The notes beneath the pieces were generated by a model that was given only the letters and a program-made list of their open reading frames with translations, made no database searches and was not told the origin of the DNA. From Venturia oleaginea (lineage: Eukaryota; Ascomycota; Dothideomycetes; Venturiales; Venturiaceae), in the NCBI GenBank assembly GCA_013176395.1, contig JABMLP010000016.1, positions 372,001 to 436,000 on the forward strand: DNA of 64,000 bases, written 5' to 3'. Shown in pieces: positions 1-10,369 of this stretch; within the stretch, counting starts at the first letter, position 1; the number at the start of each line of letters is the position of its first letter. The position numbers and the translations under genes were made by a program.

Positions 1-1092
1 TATATGCATGTTTCGCACGAGCACGATGTCGCCTTCCACTACTTGTGTATTGACGAAAGAGTCATGTGGCGGCCACAACGAAATCTGGATCGTCATCTTG
101 CCATAAGGACCTTTCCAGCCTCTCTTCTGCACATTGGAGAGGTACCCATAATTGTCTCCGTCCTGGCCTTCGGCTTGACCATCGTCAGGTTTGTAGTCAA
201 AGAATAAGCTGTTCGTAGTGTAGTCAGTCAGGTACATCTGCGTTCCATGCGTGTTACCCCATAATTTCCTGACCTCTCCAACCAGACTGACAAATGTTCT
301 GTTTTGAACGTCTTTCAGAAGAGAGAACTTCCTATCTTGATATCTCGAAATAATGTTGTTGGCGGACGGCTGCGGAGGCGGAGGTCGGCTGGGCAGACCT
401 GGCGGCAGTGGTGGTCGATTAGGCAAGCCAGTCATGGTGAAGGGACTTTTTGGAGCGTTGGCTGGAGCCATGGGATTACCCATGATGGCATTCCCAAATG
501 ATGGAGCCCCCATTTGACCATTGGATATGTTGTTAGGACCTCGGGACGGTTGATTGGTCGTGGCTTTTGCTGGTTGCTGAGCCGAAGTCTTAGGTAGTTC
601 TCGGATGCCAGATGCCCAATGTCGAAGTGCAATCACATAATAGTTTTCTTCAGGAGAGGATTTGGCTCCGACTGGATGCTTCGTATGCGGCGGAGCCTGT
701 CCATCACCGAACGCATGCTTGAATATGGGATCCGATATTTTAGATGCCGGGAAACACATCATTTCGTAGTTTCGTTGATTGATAAGAAAAGGGGTGCCGT
801 GGTAGTTCATGCGCTTGAACGATCGGATCAGAACGATATCGCCCAGGCCTTCGATTTTCGGAAAATTTGTCTCGCTCCCAAAGATCCTGACATTGATTCC
901 GACATTTGGCTGGCTTTCGTTGAAGTAACAGTGGTCCGTAAGCTTGAATGTCATCATATGTTCATTTCGTCTCGTCAAAGCCGGCGGCTGGTAATCGACC
1001 ACAACCCCAATAGCGCCTTCGATAGTCCCGTATTCTGAGACGGACTCGGCACTGCCCACATGGACGAACCCTTGAGGGAGTCTCAAGTCCAT
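1..1092 (-). CDS. POT1: Protection of telomeres protein Pot1 (5' part, runs off the left edge)
   Basis: The first 364 codons are open with no stop, so the C-terminus lies outside the window. Pot1 binds the single-stranded telomeric G-rich overhang with OB folds and protects chromosome ends as part of the shelterin complex in the nucleus. Residues about 10-155 fit the N-terminal telomere-binding OB fold: an early YGTIEGAIGVV strand, FKLTDHCYF, then GDIVLIRSFKRMNYHGTPFL. A Pro/Gly/Asn-rich linker follows at about 170-245. From about residue 262 a second OB fold begins, with the fungal Pot1 signatures LVGEVRKLWG, YLTDYTTNS, KGPYGKMTIQISLWPPH and EGDIVLVRNMH. The ATG at 1092 is followed immediately by coding that matches the family N-terminus, and no intron is needed. 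Family assignment comes from remembered motifs. Confidence 0.9.
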   Translation of the reverse strand, partial: MDLRLPQGFVHVGSAESVSEYGTIEGAIGVVVDYQPPALTRRNEHMMTFKLTDHCYFNESQPNVGINVRIFGSETNFPKIEGLGDIVLIRSFKRMNYHGTPFLINQRNYEMMCFPASKISDPIFKHAFGDGQAPPHTKHPVGAKSSPEENYYVIALRHWASGIRELPKTSAQQPAKATTNQPSRGPNNISNGQMGAPSFGNAIMGNPMAPANAPKSPFTMTGLPNRPPLPPGLPSRPPPPQPSANNIISRYQDRKFSLLKDVQNRTFVSLVGEVRKLWGNTHGTQMYLTDYTTNSLFFDYKPDDGQAEGQDGDNYGYLSNVQKRGWKGPYGKMTIQISLWPPHDSFVNTQVVEGDIVLVRNMHI

Positions 1093-1804
1093 TGTCGGAA
1101 GAGAGTGTCCAGGGTGGAGCCTGCGCAGGCTCTGTTAGCAATGGAGGTCATCAAATTTCGTATATGAGCGCTAGATTCCTGGCAATTGAGACCGTAATGA
1201 TTGCCGGGAATTTTAACCGTCCTTTTGCCATGTCTCGACACGAGTTGAAAGCAGCCTAAATGGGCATACCTGAGTAGATTCAAAATCGCTGGCTTTTGAA
1301 AGACCGAATTGAGCGTACTCAAATTTTAAATGTGGTAGGCGAATTGAGCAATATAGGCCGCTTTCCTTCACTGATAGACTGAGACTAGCTGTCATACCTT
1401 CTTCAGTCGAACAGGTGGTTGGTTGGTGTTTGGTGTTTGGAGGAGGTTCTTGACGCGATGGAAGTGACTTTTGGGGCAGAAGTGACCCCAGTGACCCGGC
1501 AATCAATAGCAACGCGTCTAACGTGTTATCCGGACGCGTAGCTCACATGATATCACTATTTATTTGAGTGTTGACGAGGTGAAGTTTTGGTTGCCAGATG
1601 ACTATATAAAATCTGGCCGCTTTGGGCCTAGTCCAAGCAATAGAAGATTGCCGTCCCTCATCTTCACACTTCTTTCTCGAATTTGCATTCTACAAACCCA
1701 AACACCACCCAACATAAGAGACTTAACCAAAGAATAGTCCTCTCCCAGCTGCTACTCCCAACTCCTCTACTACCGTTTGCCACCAAGTTTGTCTGTCCCT
1801 CACC
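1093..1804. other. Divergent intergenic region between POT1 and importin alpha
   Basis: No convincing gene. It must hold the promoters of both flanking genes. The importin-proximal part has a TATA-like box at 1603-1611 and a C/T-rich 5' leader from about 1640 to 1804. Short open frames here have no recognisable content. Confidence 0.6.
1603..1611 (+). promoter_or_regulatory. TATA-like box of the importin alpha gene
   Basis: TATATAAAA about 195 bp upstream of the importin alpha ATG, followed by a pyrimidine-rich leader typical of strongly expressed fungal genes. Its role is inferred from position and sequence only. Confidence 0.4.
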
Positions 1805-3603
1805 ATGGCTGAACGATACATCCCCGAACATCGCCGTACCGCCTTCAAGGCAAAGGGCGCCTTCAAGCCGGACGAGCTTCGCCGTCGCCGCGAAGAACAG
1901 CAGGTCGAGATTCGAAAGGCCAAGCGCGAAGAAAACCTCGCCAAGCGTCGTGGTATCGGCAGCGGTCGTGATGCCCCCGGTGCCTCTCTTGGAGCTGCCC
2001 CAGATAGCGATGATGAAGGAACCAACATCGAGAGCCAGGTATGTCAGACTGCTGTATAGGAACTTGACAGCTCCATAAAGCTAATCCGCCTCCAAAAACA
2101 CAAGCTAACCTCTTCCCGCAGCTGAACGAGGAACTCCCTCTAATGGTGAAGGGTGTCTTCTCCGATCAGATTGACGAACAGATTCAAGCGACCACGAAGT
2201 TCCGCAAGCTGCTATCAAAGGAGCGCAACCCCCCAATTGAGCGAGTTATTGCGACCGGTGTCGTCAGCAGATTTGTCGAATTCCTACGATCCCCACACAC
2301 TCTCGTCCAGTTTGAGGCTGCATGGGCCTTGACCAACATTGCTTCCGGTTCAGCTCAGCAGACACAGGTCGTAATCGAAGCCGGCGCCGTCCCCATTTTT
2401 GTCGAGCTTCTCAGCAGCCATGAGCCAGATGTCCGGGAACAGGCTGTTTGGGCCCTTGGTAACATTGCGGGTGACAGCCCGACCTGCCGCGACTACGTCC
2501 TTGCTCAAGGCGCTCTCCGACCGCTTCTTGCGCTTTTGGGAGACAGCCGTAAGCTGAGCATGCTGCGAAATGCGACCTGGACCTTGTCCAACTTTTGCCG
2601 TGGCAAGACCCCTCAGCCAGATTGGCAGACAGTAAGAAATATACCCCGCTATAGCAATCTACATTCCAATGCTAACACGGCAAAGATCGCTCCAGCGCTT
2701 CCAGTGCTAGCCAAGCTTGTCTACTCCCTCGACGATGAAGTCCTCATCGATGCCTGCTGGGCCATCTCTTACCTCTCCGACGGTTCAAACGACAAAATCC
2801 AAGCTGTCATCGAAGCTGGTATCCCCCGCCGCCTAGTAGAGCTCTTAATGCATGCCTCCACGTCCGTTCAAACCCCCGCCCTTCGATCTGTCGGTAACAT
2901 CGTCACCGGTGATGACGTTCAAACTCAGGTTATAATCAACTGCGGTGCTCTTCCCGCACTTCTGTCTCTCTTGAGCTCCACCAAGGATGGCATTCGCAAG
3001 GAAGCTTGCTGGACAATTTCCAATATCACTGCTGGTAATTCCACTCAAATTCAGTCGGTCGTTGACGCCAACATCATTCCGCCACTCATCCATCTCCTCC
3101 AAAACGGCGACTTCAAGACTCGGAAGGAAGCTTGCTGGGCTATCTCCAACGCCACTTCCGGTGGTCTTCAGAAGCCAGACCAGATCCGCTACCTTGTCCA
3201 ATGCGGATGCATCAAGCCATTGTGTGATCTTCTCGCTTGCCCGGACAACAAGATCATCCAGGTTGCCCTTGATGGTCTCGAGAACATTCTCAAGGTTGGC
3301 GAGATGGACAAAGAGGCTAATGAGTCGACTGGCGAGCCAATCAACCAATACGCGTTATTCATCGAGGAGGTCGGCGGCATGGAGAAGATCCACGACTGCC
3401 AGAACAATGCCAACGAGGAGATTTACATGAAGGCATACAACATCATCGAGAAGTACTTCTCTGATGAAGACGAAGAGGCTGGACAAGAAATCGGAGCTCT
3501 TGGTCCTCAAGTTGGACAGGATGGCACATTCGGCTTCGGTCAGCCTGCCGCACAACAGAATTTCAACTTTGGCGGTAGCAACACGGAGTCAATGGATATG
3601 TGA
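1805..3603 (+). CDS. SRP1: Importin subunit alpha (karyopherin alpha)
   Basis: Exons 1805-2038, 2122-2631 and 2686-3603 give 553 aa, the usual length. The protein is the adaptor that binds classical nuclear localisation signals and links cargo to importin beta. Residues about 1-60 are the basic importin-beta-binding region ([31 protein letters not shown]). Then come about ten armadillo repeats with the diagnostic W..N ladder, for example [44 protein letters not shown] and [11 protein letters not shown]. An acidic stretch (DEDEEAG) lies near the C-terminus. Intron 1 (2039-2121) has a GTATGT donor and a GCTAAC branch. Intron 2 (2632-2685, GTAAGA..AAAG, GCTAAC branch) is 54 nt, divisible by three and free of stops, so an unspliced message would still be open with 18 extra residues inside an armadillo repeat. 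Confidence 0.95.
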
Positions 3604-5383
3604 GCATTGCATGCTGAACATATCTGAACTCTTAGACACGAACTTTGGCGGTATTTCCCACCCTTTTTAGCCCTGTATATGAGCTTTGCTACGACTCGAA
3701 TGAGACGGTCGTGATACCGGGTCTAATATTGGACGGTGAACATTTGGCCCGGACTGAACGACCATGCGATAACGAAAATAAATTCGACCTCGCCATCACT
3801 TTTGCTTGCAAGGAAACCTCATCTTTTGGCGCCCGCACAATTCCCCGCTTCGCTCCAATTCCAGCACCTCGCCTCTCAACACCAAACCTATACCCTCTGG
3901 AGCGAATTGTCCCTTTCGCCACGACCGCCATGAAAGCACGAAAATATGTCCGATCATGTTCAATGGAAGCATGATCTATGTCAACCCTATTCTTCCATCA
4001 CACGTTGCTGCATCATATCCCCGGCGTTCAAAGTGCTTATCGGATCGGCCTGGCCTGGGTGTTCTTGGAGGTATTCAAACCTCATTTTTCACTTGTGCGG
4101 TGATGGCGGTCGTGAATGGGATGAATGGAAGGTCGGTGGCGTAGTTCTTCCCAGTCAGTTGATAGATTTTTAGTTAGCAAAATTAAGGTGTTGTTTGCCT
4201 TGTTCATTATCCTCGATTTCGTGACTACGCTGGTCTTTTCCTATTCATGTTCTTTGCTGATCCATACTGCCAATACTGCTTGAGCTGTGTTCTACATGCA
4301 TAACTTAAGATCGATGTTGGTCGATTGTAGGCAAAATCAACGTAGCAGACATTGTATACAAGTGGACGGCGGGGAATGGGATAGCTCTTTTTTGGAGACG
4401 TGATTTTGATCTCTGCCCGAGGGTAGAAAGAGGCGTCCGTCAAGGCGTCTCATTGTGATGGGAAGAATGCATCGGGTCTCTCTGTTGAATTCGGATCACA
4501 TGTAAATCTGTCCCATTTGTAGATTGACATGGAAGGATCGTCTGAGCATGTGTTTTTGCATTGTTAAGAGGTGGGGAAGTGGGGAAGTGGTCCATGTTGG
4601 TTTTTGGAATCGGGAAAGTTGTCAGGGGGTGAAGTGAAGTGAATGAATCAATTAAGGCTGACGTGAGGTTCGCAGATGGATTGATTGAAGCTAGATGGGC
4701 ATTGTTTTGTGGGGGTTTGGTGAGAACCGATGGGGATGGAAGATATACACAGGATTTAACGAGAGTTTTTTGGGGAGCTTTTGGTGGATTATTATCATTT
4801 CTGTTGGTTACATTTTAGGTGAGAGACTGTGGAATTGAGGGGATATTTGGGTACGTTGGGTACTTCGTGGTTCTCAAGGTATCATACTAAATTGAAACTA
4901 CGGCGTGGAGTTTGTTGATCTTTGTTGTGTTTATACGTTAAACTACGGTAAGATAACTAGTAATACTACATGCCTTGTGGAACTACTATGGACATATCCA
5001 AATATGTTTTGTCGGTGGTGAACGTGGAAAGTGGGGTTCCCAAGTCTATTCGAGATTGATCCGAAGGACCATTTATTGGAGATGGCAACGGAGTCTGTCT
5101 GGATGGTTTTCCTTTACTTCTATTCCATGACTGCTCGATGATAATCGAGCGGGCAATGAGGTTGAGGTTGGTATGTTGCAAAAGAGGGTACGTGAGATGT
5201 TATATTTCAGGCTTTGTGCTTGATACGAGGCAGTGATGTAAGATAGCTTTTGTTGTTGTTGGGTGAAGATATGGAGAATGATAGTATCGTATAATTTCCA
5301 ACCTCTTGGTTTAACAAGAATGAATTTGCAGACTCCGGGTGGCCGTCATAGTTATCATGTTTCTCATGGAGCGAGCTCATATA
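3604..5383. other. Intergenic region downstream of importin alpha
   Basis: Contains the importin alpha 3' UTR. From about 4550 the plus strand becomes G/T-rich with poly-T and poly-G runs. Open frames of 65-112 codons overlap each other in several frames and show no domain, signal peptide or splice structure. I see no gene here. Confidence 0.5.
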
Positions 5384-5433
5384 ACGTGTTTCACCATTCA
5401 CTTGGCCACCCCACTCACTTGGCCACCCAACCA
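5384..5433 (+). repeat. Left terminal inverted repeat of the 5.4-kb transposon
   Basis: Begins ACGTGTTTCACC and holds two tandem 17-bp units. The first unit has one substitution and the second one indel relative to the right end. Confidence 0.9.
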
Positions 5434-5508
5434 AAAAGTCCAATCCCTTCGTACAATTATCGCGATAATGTCAACACCAACCCCCGGATCGGCTTGCAAA
5501 GAGGCTAG

Positions 5509-6987
5509 ATTACTTCTTGCGAAGCAGAGCTTTCAAACGAATCCAAATTAAGTCAACGTCAAATCTCAGCGTCGTACGATATTCCTCGATCTACACTTCA
5601 GTCTCGTCTTCAAGGTGGTAAACCACGAAGCGAATCTAACCACCAAAAGAGAAAGTTACAAATACATGAAGAGCAGGCTCTGGTTCGGTGGATCCTAGAC
5701 CTTGATCGACGAGGATTTCCGCCCCAAATTATCGACGTACGACGAATGGCAAACGCTTTACTCGAAAAACGCAGTACGAATCCTCCACCGTCATTAGTCG
5801 GGAAGAACTGGGTATCCCGCTTCATCAACGCTCAGCCGGAGCTTTGTACGAAGTGGAATCGTAAATTCCATTCACAGCGTGCAAAATGCGAAGATCCAGC
5901 GACAATCAACGCGTGGTTTCAGCGTGTTGAAGAGACGCGTCTGTCGTACGGCATCCTTACGGAGGATATATACAATTTTGACGAGACTGGCTTTATGATG
6001 GGGGTTATCGCGACCTCAAAGGTGGTTACAAGCGCAGATACAGTCGGACGAGCAACTCTTGTACAGCCAGGGAATCGTGAATGGATAACAGCGATTGAGG
6101 GAATCAACGCGTCAGGCTGGGCAATTCCGCCGTTTATTATTGAGTGGATCAAGCACTTCAATACTCATACCGAAGCTCGTACGAAGGGTACCCACCGCCT
6201 TCTTATCCTCGATGGCCACAGCAGTCACGCAACACCAGACTTTGACGAACATTGCCGTACGAATAACATCATCACACTCTGTATGCCGCCACACACATCT
6301 CATCTTCTTCAGCCGCTTGATGTAAGCTGTTTTTCGCCTTTGAAACGCTCTTACGGCCAAGCAGTTCAAGAGCTTGTTCGTCAGGGAACCCACCATATTG
6401 ATAAAGAGGACTTTCTATCAATCTATGCAAGCATCCGACCTACTATCTTCTCTGAGCAGAATATTAAGAGCGGTTTTCAAGCGACAGGAATTATTCCGTA
6501 CGACCCGCAGCGCGTTCTTTCGTCGCTTACAGTTACCAAAACGCCCTCACCACCAGGTACACCCCATGGAGTAGCGCCACAGTGGACGTCAGAAACTCCT
6601 CGTACGATAGCTCAGCTTGAGCAGCAGGCTCAGCTCGTCCGAAATCTTCTTCATCGCCAATCTCAGAGCCCAAGTAGTCAAGCAATTGGTCAACTCATCA
6701 AAGGATGTCAAGTCGCAATGAATTCAGCAGTAATACTTGCAGAAGAGAATAGGAAGCTTCGTGCAGAGAACCAACGACAAAAACAGAAGCAGCAGTATCG
6801 TAGACGATATATTGCATATGGAGGCGTTTTACAAGCTCAACAGGGTCAGTTCTTGGTCGATGGATGCGAAAATAGCTCTAGAGATAGTGTTCAAGATCAG
6901 GAAGTCGTCGTACGACAGCGAGCATTACCAACATGTAGTGGCTGCGGTATTCAAGGTCATAAGATTAATCGAAGCCCAAATACGTAA
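5509..6987 (+). pseudogene. Pogo/Fot1-like transposase, degenerate
   Basis: The frame stays open from just after a TAG at 5506-5508; the first ATG (5746) lies inside the DNA-binding region, so the native start appears lost. The N-terminal part (YDIPRSTLQSRL, HEEQALVRWILDLDRRGFPP) fits the paired helix-turn-helix/CENP-B type region. The catalytic core keeps all three acidic residues: NFDETGFMMG, LILDGHSSH and LQPLDVSCFSPLKR. Against the intact relative at 40268-41953, about 36 residues between the first and second Asp are missing (PPFII joins directly to EWIKHF), a 108-bp in-frame deletion. The C-terminal zinc knuckle CSGCGIQGHKINRS has Ser where the last Cys is expected. These changes argue for an inactive enzyme. 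Confidence 0.85.
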
Positions 6988-7062
6988 AGAATGTATTGTT
7001 AGAATTATTTTAATAAAAGCTGTATTGGTGGGAGGTTTATCGCACGATGACTTGAGATTTAG

Positions 7063-7113
7063 TGGTTGGGGTGGCCAAGTGAGTGGGGTGGCCAAGTGAG
7101 TGGTGAAACACGT
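7063..7113 (-). repeat. Right terminal inverted repeat of the 5.4-kb transposon
   Basis: Reverse complement of the left terminus, with two intact 17-bp units ACTCACTTGGCCACCCC. Followed by the TA duplication at 7114-7115. Confidence 0.9.
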
Positions 7114-7115
7114 TA

Positions 7116-10100
7116 AAGGGCAGCGTTGCTGACTAATTAGTAGATCGCTACTTGAAAGGCGAGGTAGTTTCCATAGATCTGCCGGAATACCTCGTCGGAG
7201 TCCGCGGAGTAATCCCTGGCAACCCCACGAGTTTGTAAGATAACGGTAGGTCTCTGGACAGAAGATTTCCTTCATGTTGATTGAGGTTTTGGTTGGACGC
7301 AAATCCGAAGAAAGGCGAGCGTTCTTTCTATTAGGCTGAGTTTTCACGAAAATTATGTACCTCTTCTTTTTTGGCTAAGGTTTCCCAAGCTATGATAGAT
7401 TGCGAGAAGATTTCAGCTTGCGGTTTCACCAAATCATGCAACTATATATGTGTTGGTTTCCGAATGCGTTGGATACAGATATCGTATTGATTTGTCAGCT
7501 GGCTAGTGCCTCGTAGTCACGGCGTCCGGGATAACGAGCGCGAACCAGATGCTCCGGAAACATCAATTGATCCGAAGCTTCGCATGAATTATCTTAGTCA
7601 TCTAGGTCTGATTCGCTTATTATCCCTGTATACCTTACTAATATGCAAATACGAAGCTTCTCTAAGTGCGACGGTACTTGATAGGCGTAAAAGCTTCGAA
7701 AGTACCGGCAAGATTTCAGCCGCGAAAAACATGCGAGACGAAGTGTTAGTACAGCATTGCAAGGGAGAGATTTGATACAAATGAATGAGCATCTCGAAGT
7801 AGGGAACCAATAAGATCTATAGCGAATGATCGTGTCTGGGGAAGCAGTGGATTACAGGTTTGCCGTTTGATAGCCAAGTAGTGGATAATCTCTCGGAAGC
7901 GGATGCTATGCCGCGAGTAGATCGGCCAGCCTGAGCCTTGCCGAGCTGGCAAGCTGATTTCCTGGACGTCAAGCCCTGCGCGCTAGATTCAATACGGAAG
8001 CAAGTATGCATTCATTTCACCGGAAAGATCCATAAATCGTTCCCACGTTACCTACCATATCGCAGCAGTGAGTCGAACCGATCGTACCTTGAGCCGAATC
8101 GTCTATCTCGGTCGATCTCATAGGGTTACGCTATCGCTCCTCGCTCATGCAAATAATGCTCTTGGCCTTACCAGCACAGTCCATGCAGATGAGGCTCACC
8201 CAAGCCGGGAACAAAGACTCCAACCAGCTGACTATGCTCAAACGGGGTTGAAAAACGAGGCCGCGTCTTTCATCTGATGCCAATAAATCTAGATTTCCTA
8301 GCTAACTTTTCTAACAATCCAGTTCTGGGAAAGCTTAATTACCACCATCAAATAAACTCTTCATCAAAGATATGTACCGGCCCAGTTCATCCAGATGAGG
8401 CCTATCTTCTTGGATACTAACGCCCAATTTGAGCCAATCAGAGTCCAAACGTAAGATACAAAAGTGCGAGGGTGTGTGGGGACCTTTCGAGCTCTCGAAT
8501 TTGTGTGGAGGTGGAGGGTAAACAACCGATCTGACACTTGACAGCCTTGGACCCTACTTTTGTTGTCGACGTCTGACTCTGGGCGGGTGTTTTGACTACT
8601 GCGGATCATCTGTTTCACGAACCTGATTTGTGGTTATTGTTCGATGAGGTGCGACTCACGATCCTGAGAGACGCTGCACAGCTTTGGTGCGTTAAACTTA
8701 TTGATTGAGTGCCTTTCTGCAAATAGAATATGGCTTAAGAGCACACATATGCATGAAGATCTTCATATGAGGTTGTCGAAAATATCTTCTTGTCGGTTAT
8801 AGGTGGACTCTGTTTTTGGTAACGGGTGCGTATAGATCCCTTGATGGGCTGGCGTTGAGCGTCTATTGAAAATAAACTTACCGTGCTGTGAAGAATAGTT
8901 AGACTCCTTCTCCATTGATTAAGGTTCAAGATGAAGTTCTCGCGATTTCCCCGACTTAACACGGTAACGACAACTGCACTCGACCCTGGACGATCCCCCG
9001 GCTTTTGGGGCTCGCTTGATGGGCAGCAAGCATGTCAGTAGTTCGAGCACAAGACAATCAAATCGCCATCCTATGAAGTCTTACTTCCGCCCAACATTGT
9101 GCTCCTTATGCATCCAGAAGTCTCGGCTGGAAGCGCATGATCAAGTTGTTCGATATCGGAAAGTTCTCCATGGAACTTTATCTCCATAGCCCTTAAAAAA
9201 GGGCTACAGTATATCGCTAACACCATGTTGTGTATGTCCGTCCTGCCAACTGTCAATCATCACAGGTTGTTTCGTCGACAACGTGTCTGCGCTTGAGGTC
9301 TAGCGGCCGCATCAGATGGGACATACTAGATAATGAAGCATCTTAATTCGAAAGATATACGTTACTTTTTCCACATGTGGAAATGGACGCCTTGATACGT
9401 GGATGTTTTCGCCGCGCGGGAAGCCGCTGGCGATATGGTTCTGAATCTCACTGACGCCGGCCTGTACTTCCTCTCACTGGACATTTCTTTGGACACGGCG
9501 GCCAAAAGCAATGTGGTGGTAATGTTGTGAGACTCTGGACGCGTCCGTAGCTTCCATAGTCGATTTTAGTGGCTACCCATGAGATCTGAAGGGCATTATC
9601 GACTCCTGAAGTTATGCATGCTGCATCTCCAAACAATCTGGCAATGCGAGGGATGCGTGATTCTCCACAATGTTGCCGGATCAGAGAACTGAAACTGGAC
9701 GGGTTCAACCAGTGGAGAAGAGTGGCTCATGAATACCCTCGACAGCGGATAGGACAGCCCAACTGGCCGAAAAAGCGATCCAAGGAAGAAATTGAGGAGA
9801 CTTTCCCTTGCTACACAATAAAGCCATGGTCTAGGCAGGCAGATTGGCTGAACAAAAAGTGAGATATCAATGCAGCCACAGCCATAAGCCAATAAGAGCC
9901 CTGTCTCGTGTTTCTGGCCATGCGATAGCCCCCGTCGCTACCAAGACCCTCTCTAGCAATATATTTCACTTCATTTACCTACGCTCTTCGCCCCTCTTTG
10001 GTTTGCGGCACACTCTTAACATATATCCATGTTTGTGAAGGCAAAGTAGACAGAGCCCTTGTGATAACTTTCCCGACTTCCCGCCTTGCTTCTCCTCAAA

Positions 10101-10369
10101 GCCCATTCCTAATTACAGGCACGCCTCTCTTGTGCAGATACTACTACCGCGCTCCCATCGGTATGCGTTGCCCATTCTTGTGATATCCGTCCCGTCTCTG
10201 CCAATCTACCTTCGCTTCTGTCCTCAACGCCCGATCCTCTATCCTAGCTGTGTACCAGCCGCTGCGACCCCAGCGAGTCAGTCGGGCACCGGCTTTGCCA
10301 GTCCATGAGAGCGACATCGAGGCTCGCAATCCACCCATCTAATACCGCGATCCTGCTAAAGTCCTGGAC
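7116..10369. other. Long gene-poor stretch before the RasGEF gene
   Basis: More than 3 kb with no open frame above 100 codons and no recognised domain. It holds GCGGCCGC at about 9303, scattered AT-rich patches and, towards 9900-10369, a C/T-rich leader that probably belongs to the RasGEF gene. No tRNA-like or repeat array was seen. Confidence 0.45.

Larger units (their letters stand above)
5384..7113 (+). mobile_element. Tc1/mariner pogo/Fot1-like DNA transposon, 1730 bp, decayed
   Basis: Terminal inverted repeats of about 50 bp start ACGTGTTTCACC at both ends (5384-5433 and 7063-7113, differing by one substitution and one indel) and are flanked by TA target duplications at 5382-5383 and 7114-7115. 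Each inverted repeat contains two tandem copies of a 17-bp unit, ACTCACTTGGCCACCCC. The interior carries a DDD transposase frame with three visible defects, so the copy is probably not autonomous. Size and architecture fit the fungal Fot1/pogo group. Confidence 0.9.

Noticed and set aside
2845..3348. 167-codon antisense frame under importin alpha
   Set aside because: It mirrors the armadillo-repeat codons; composition follows the sense strand.
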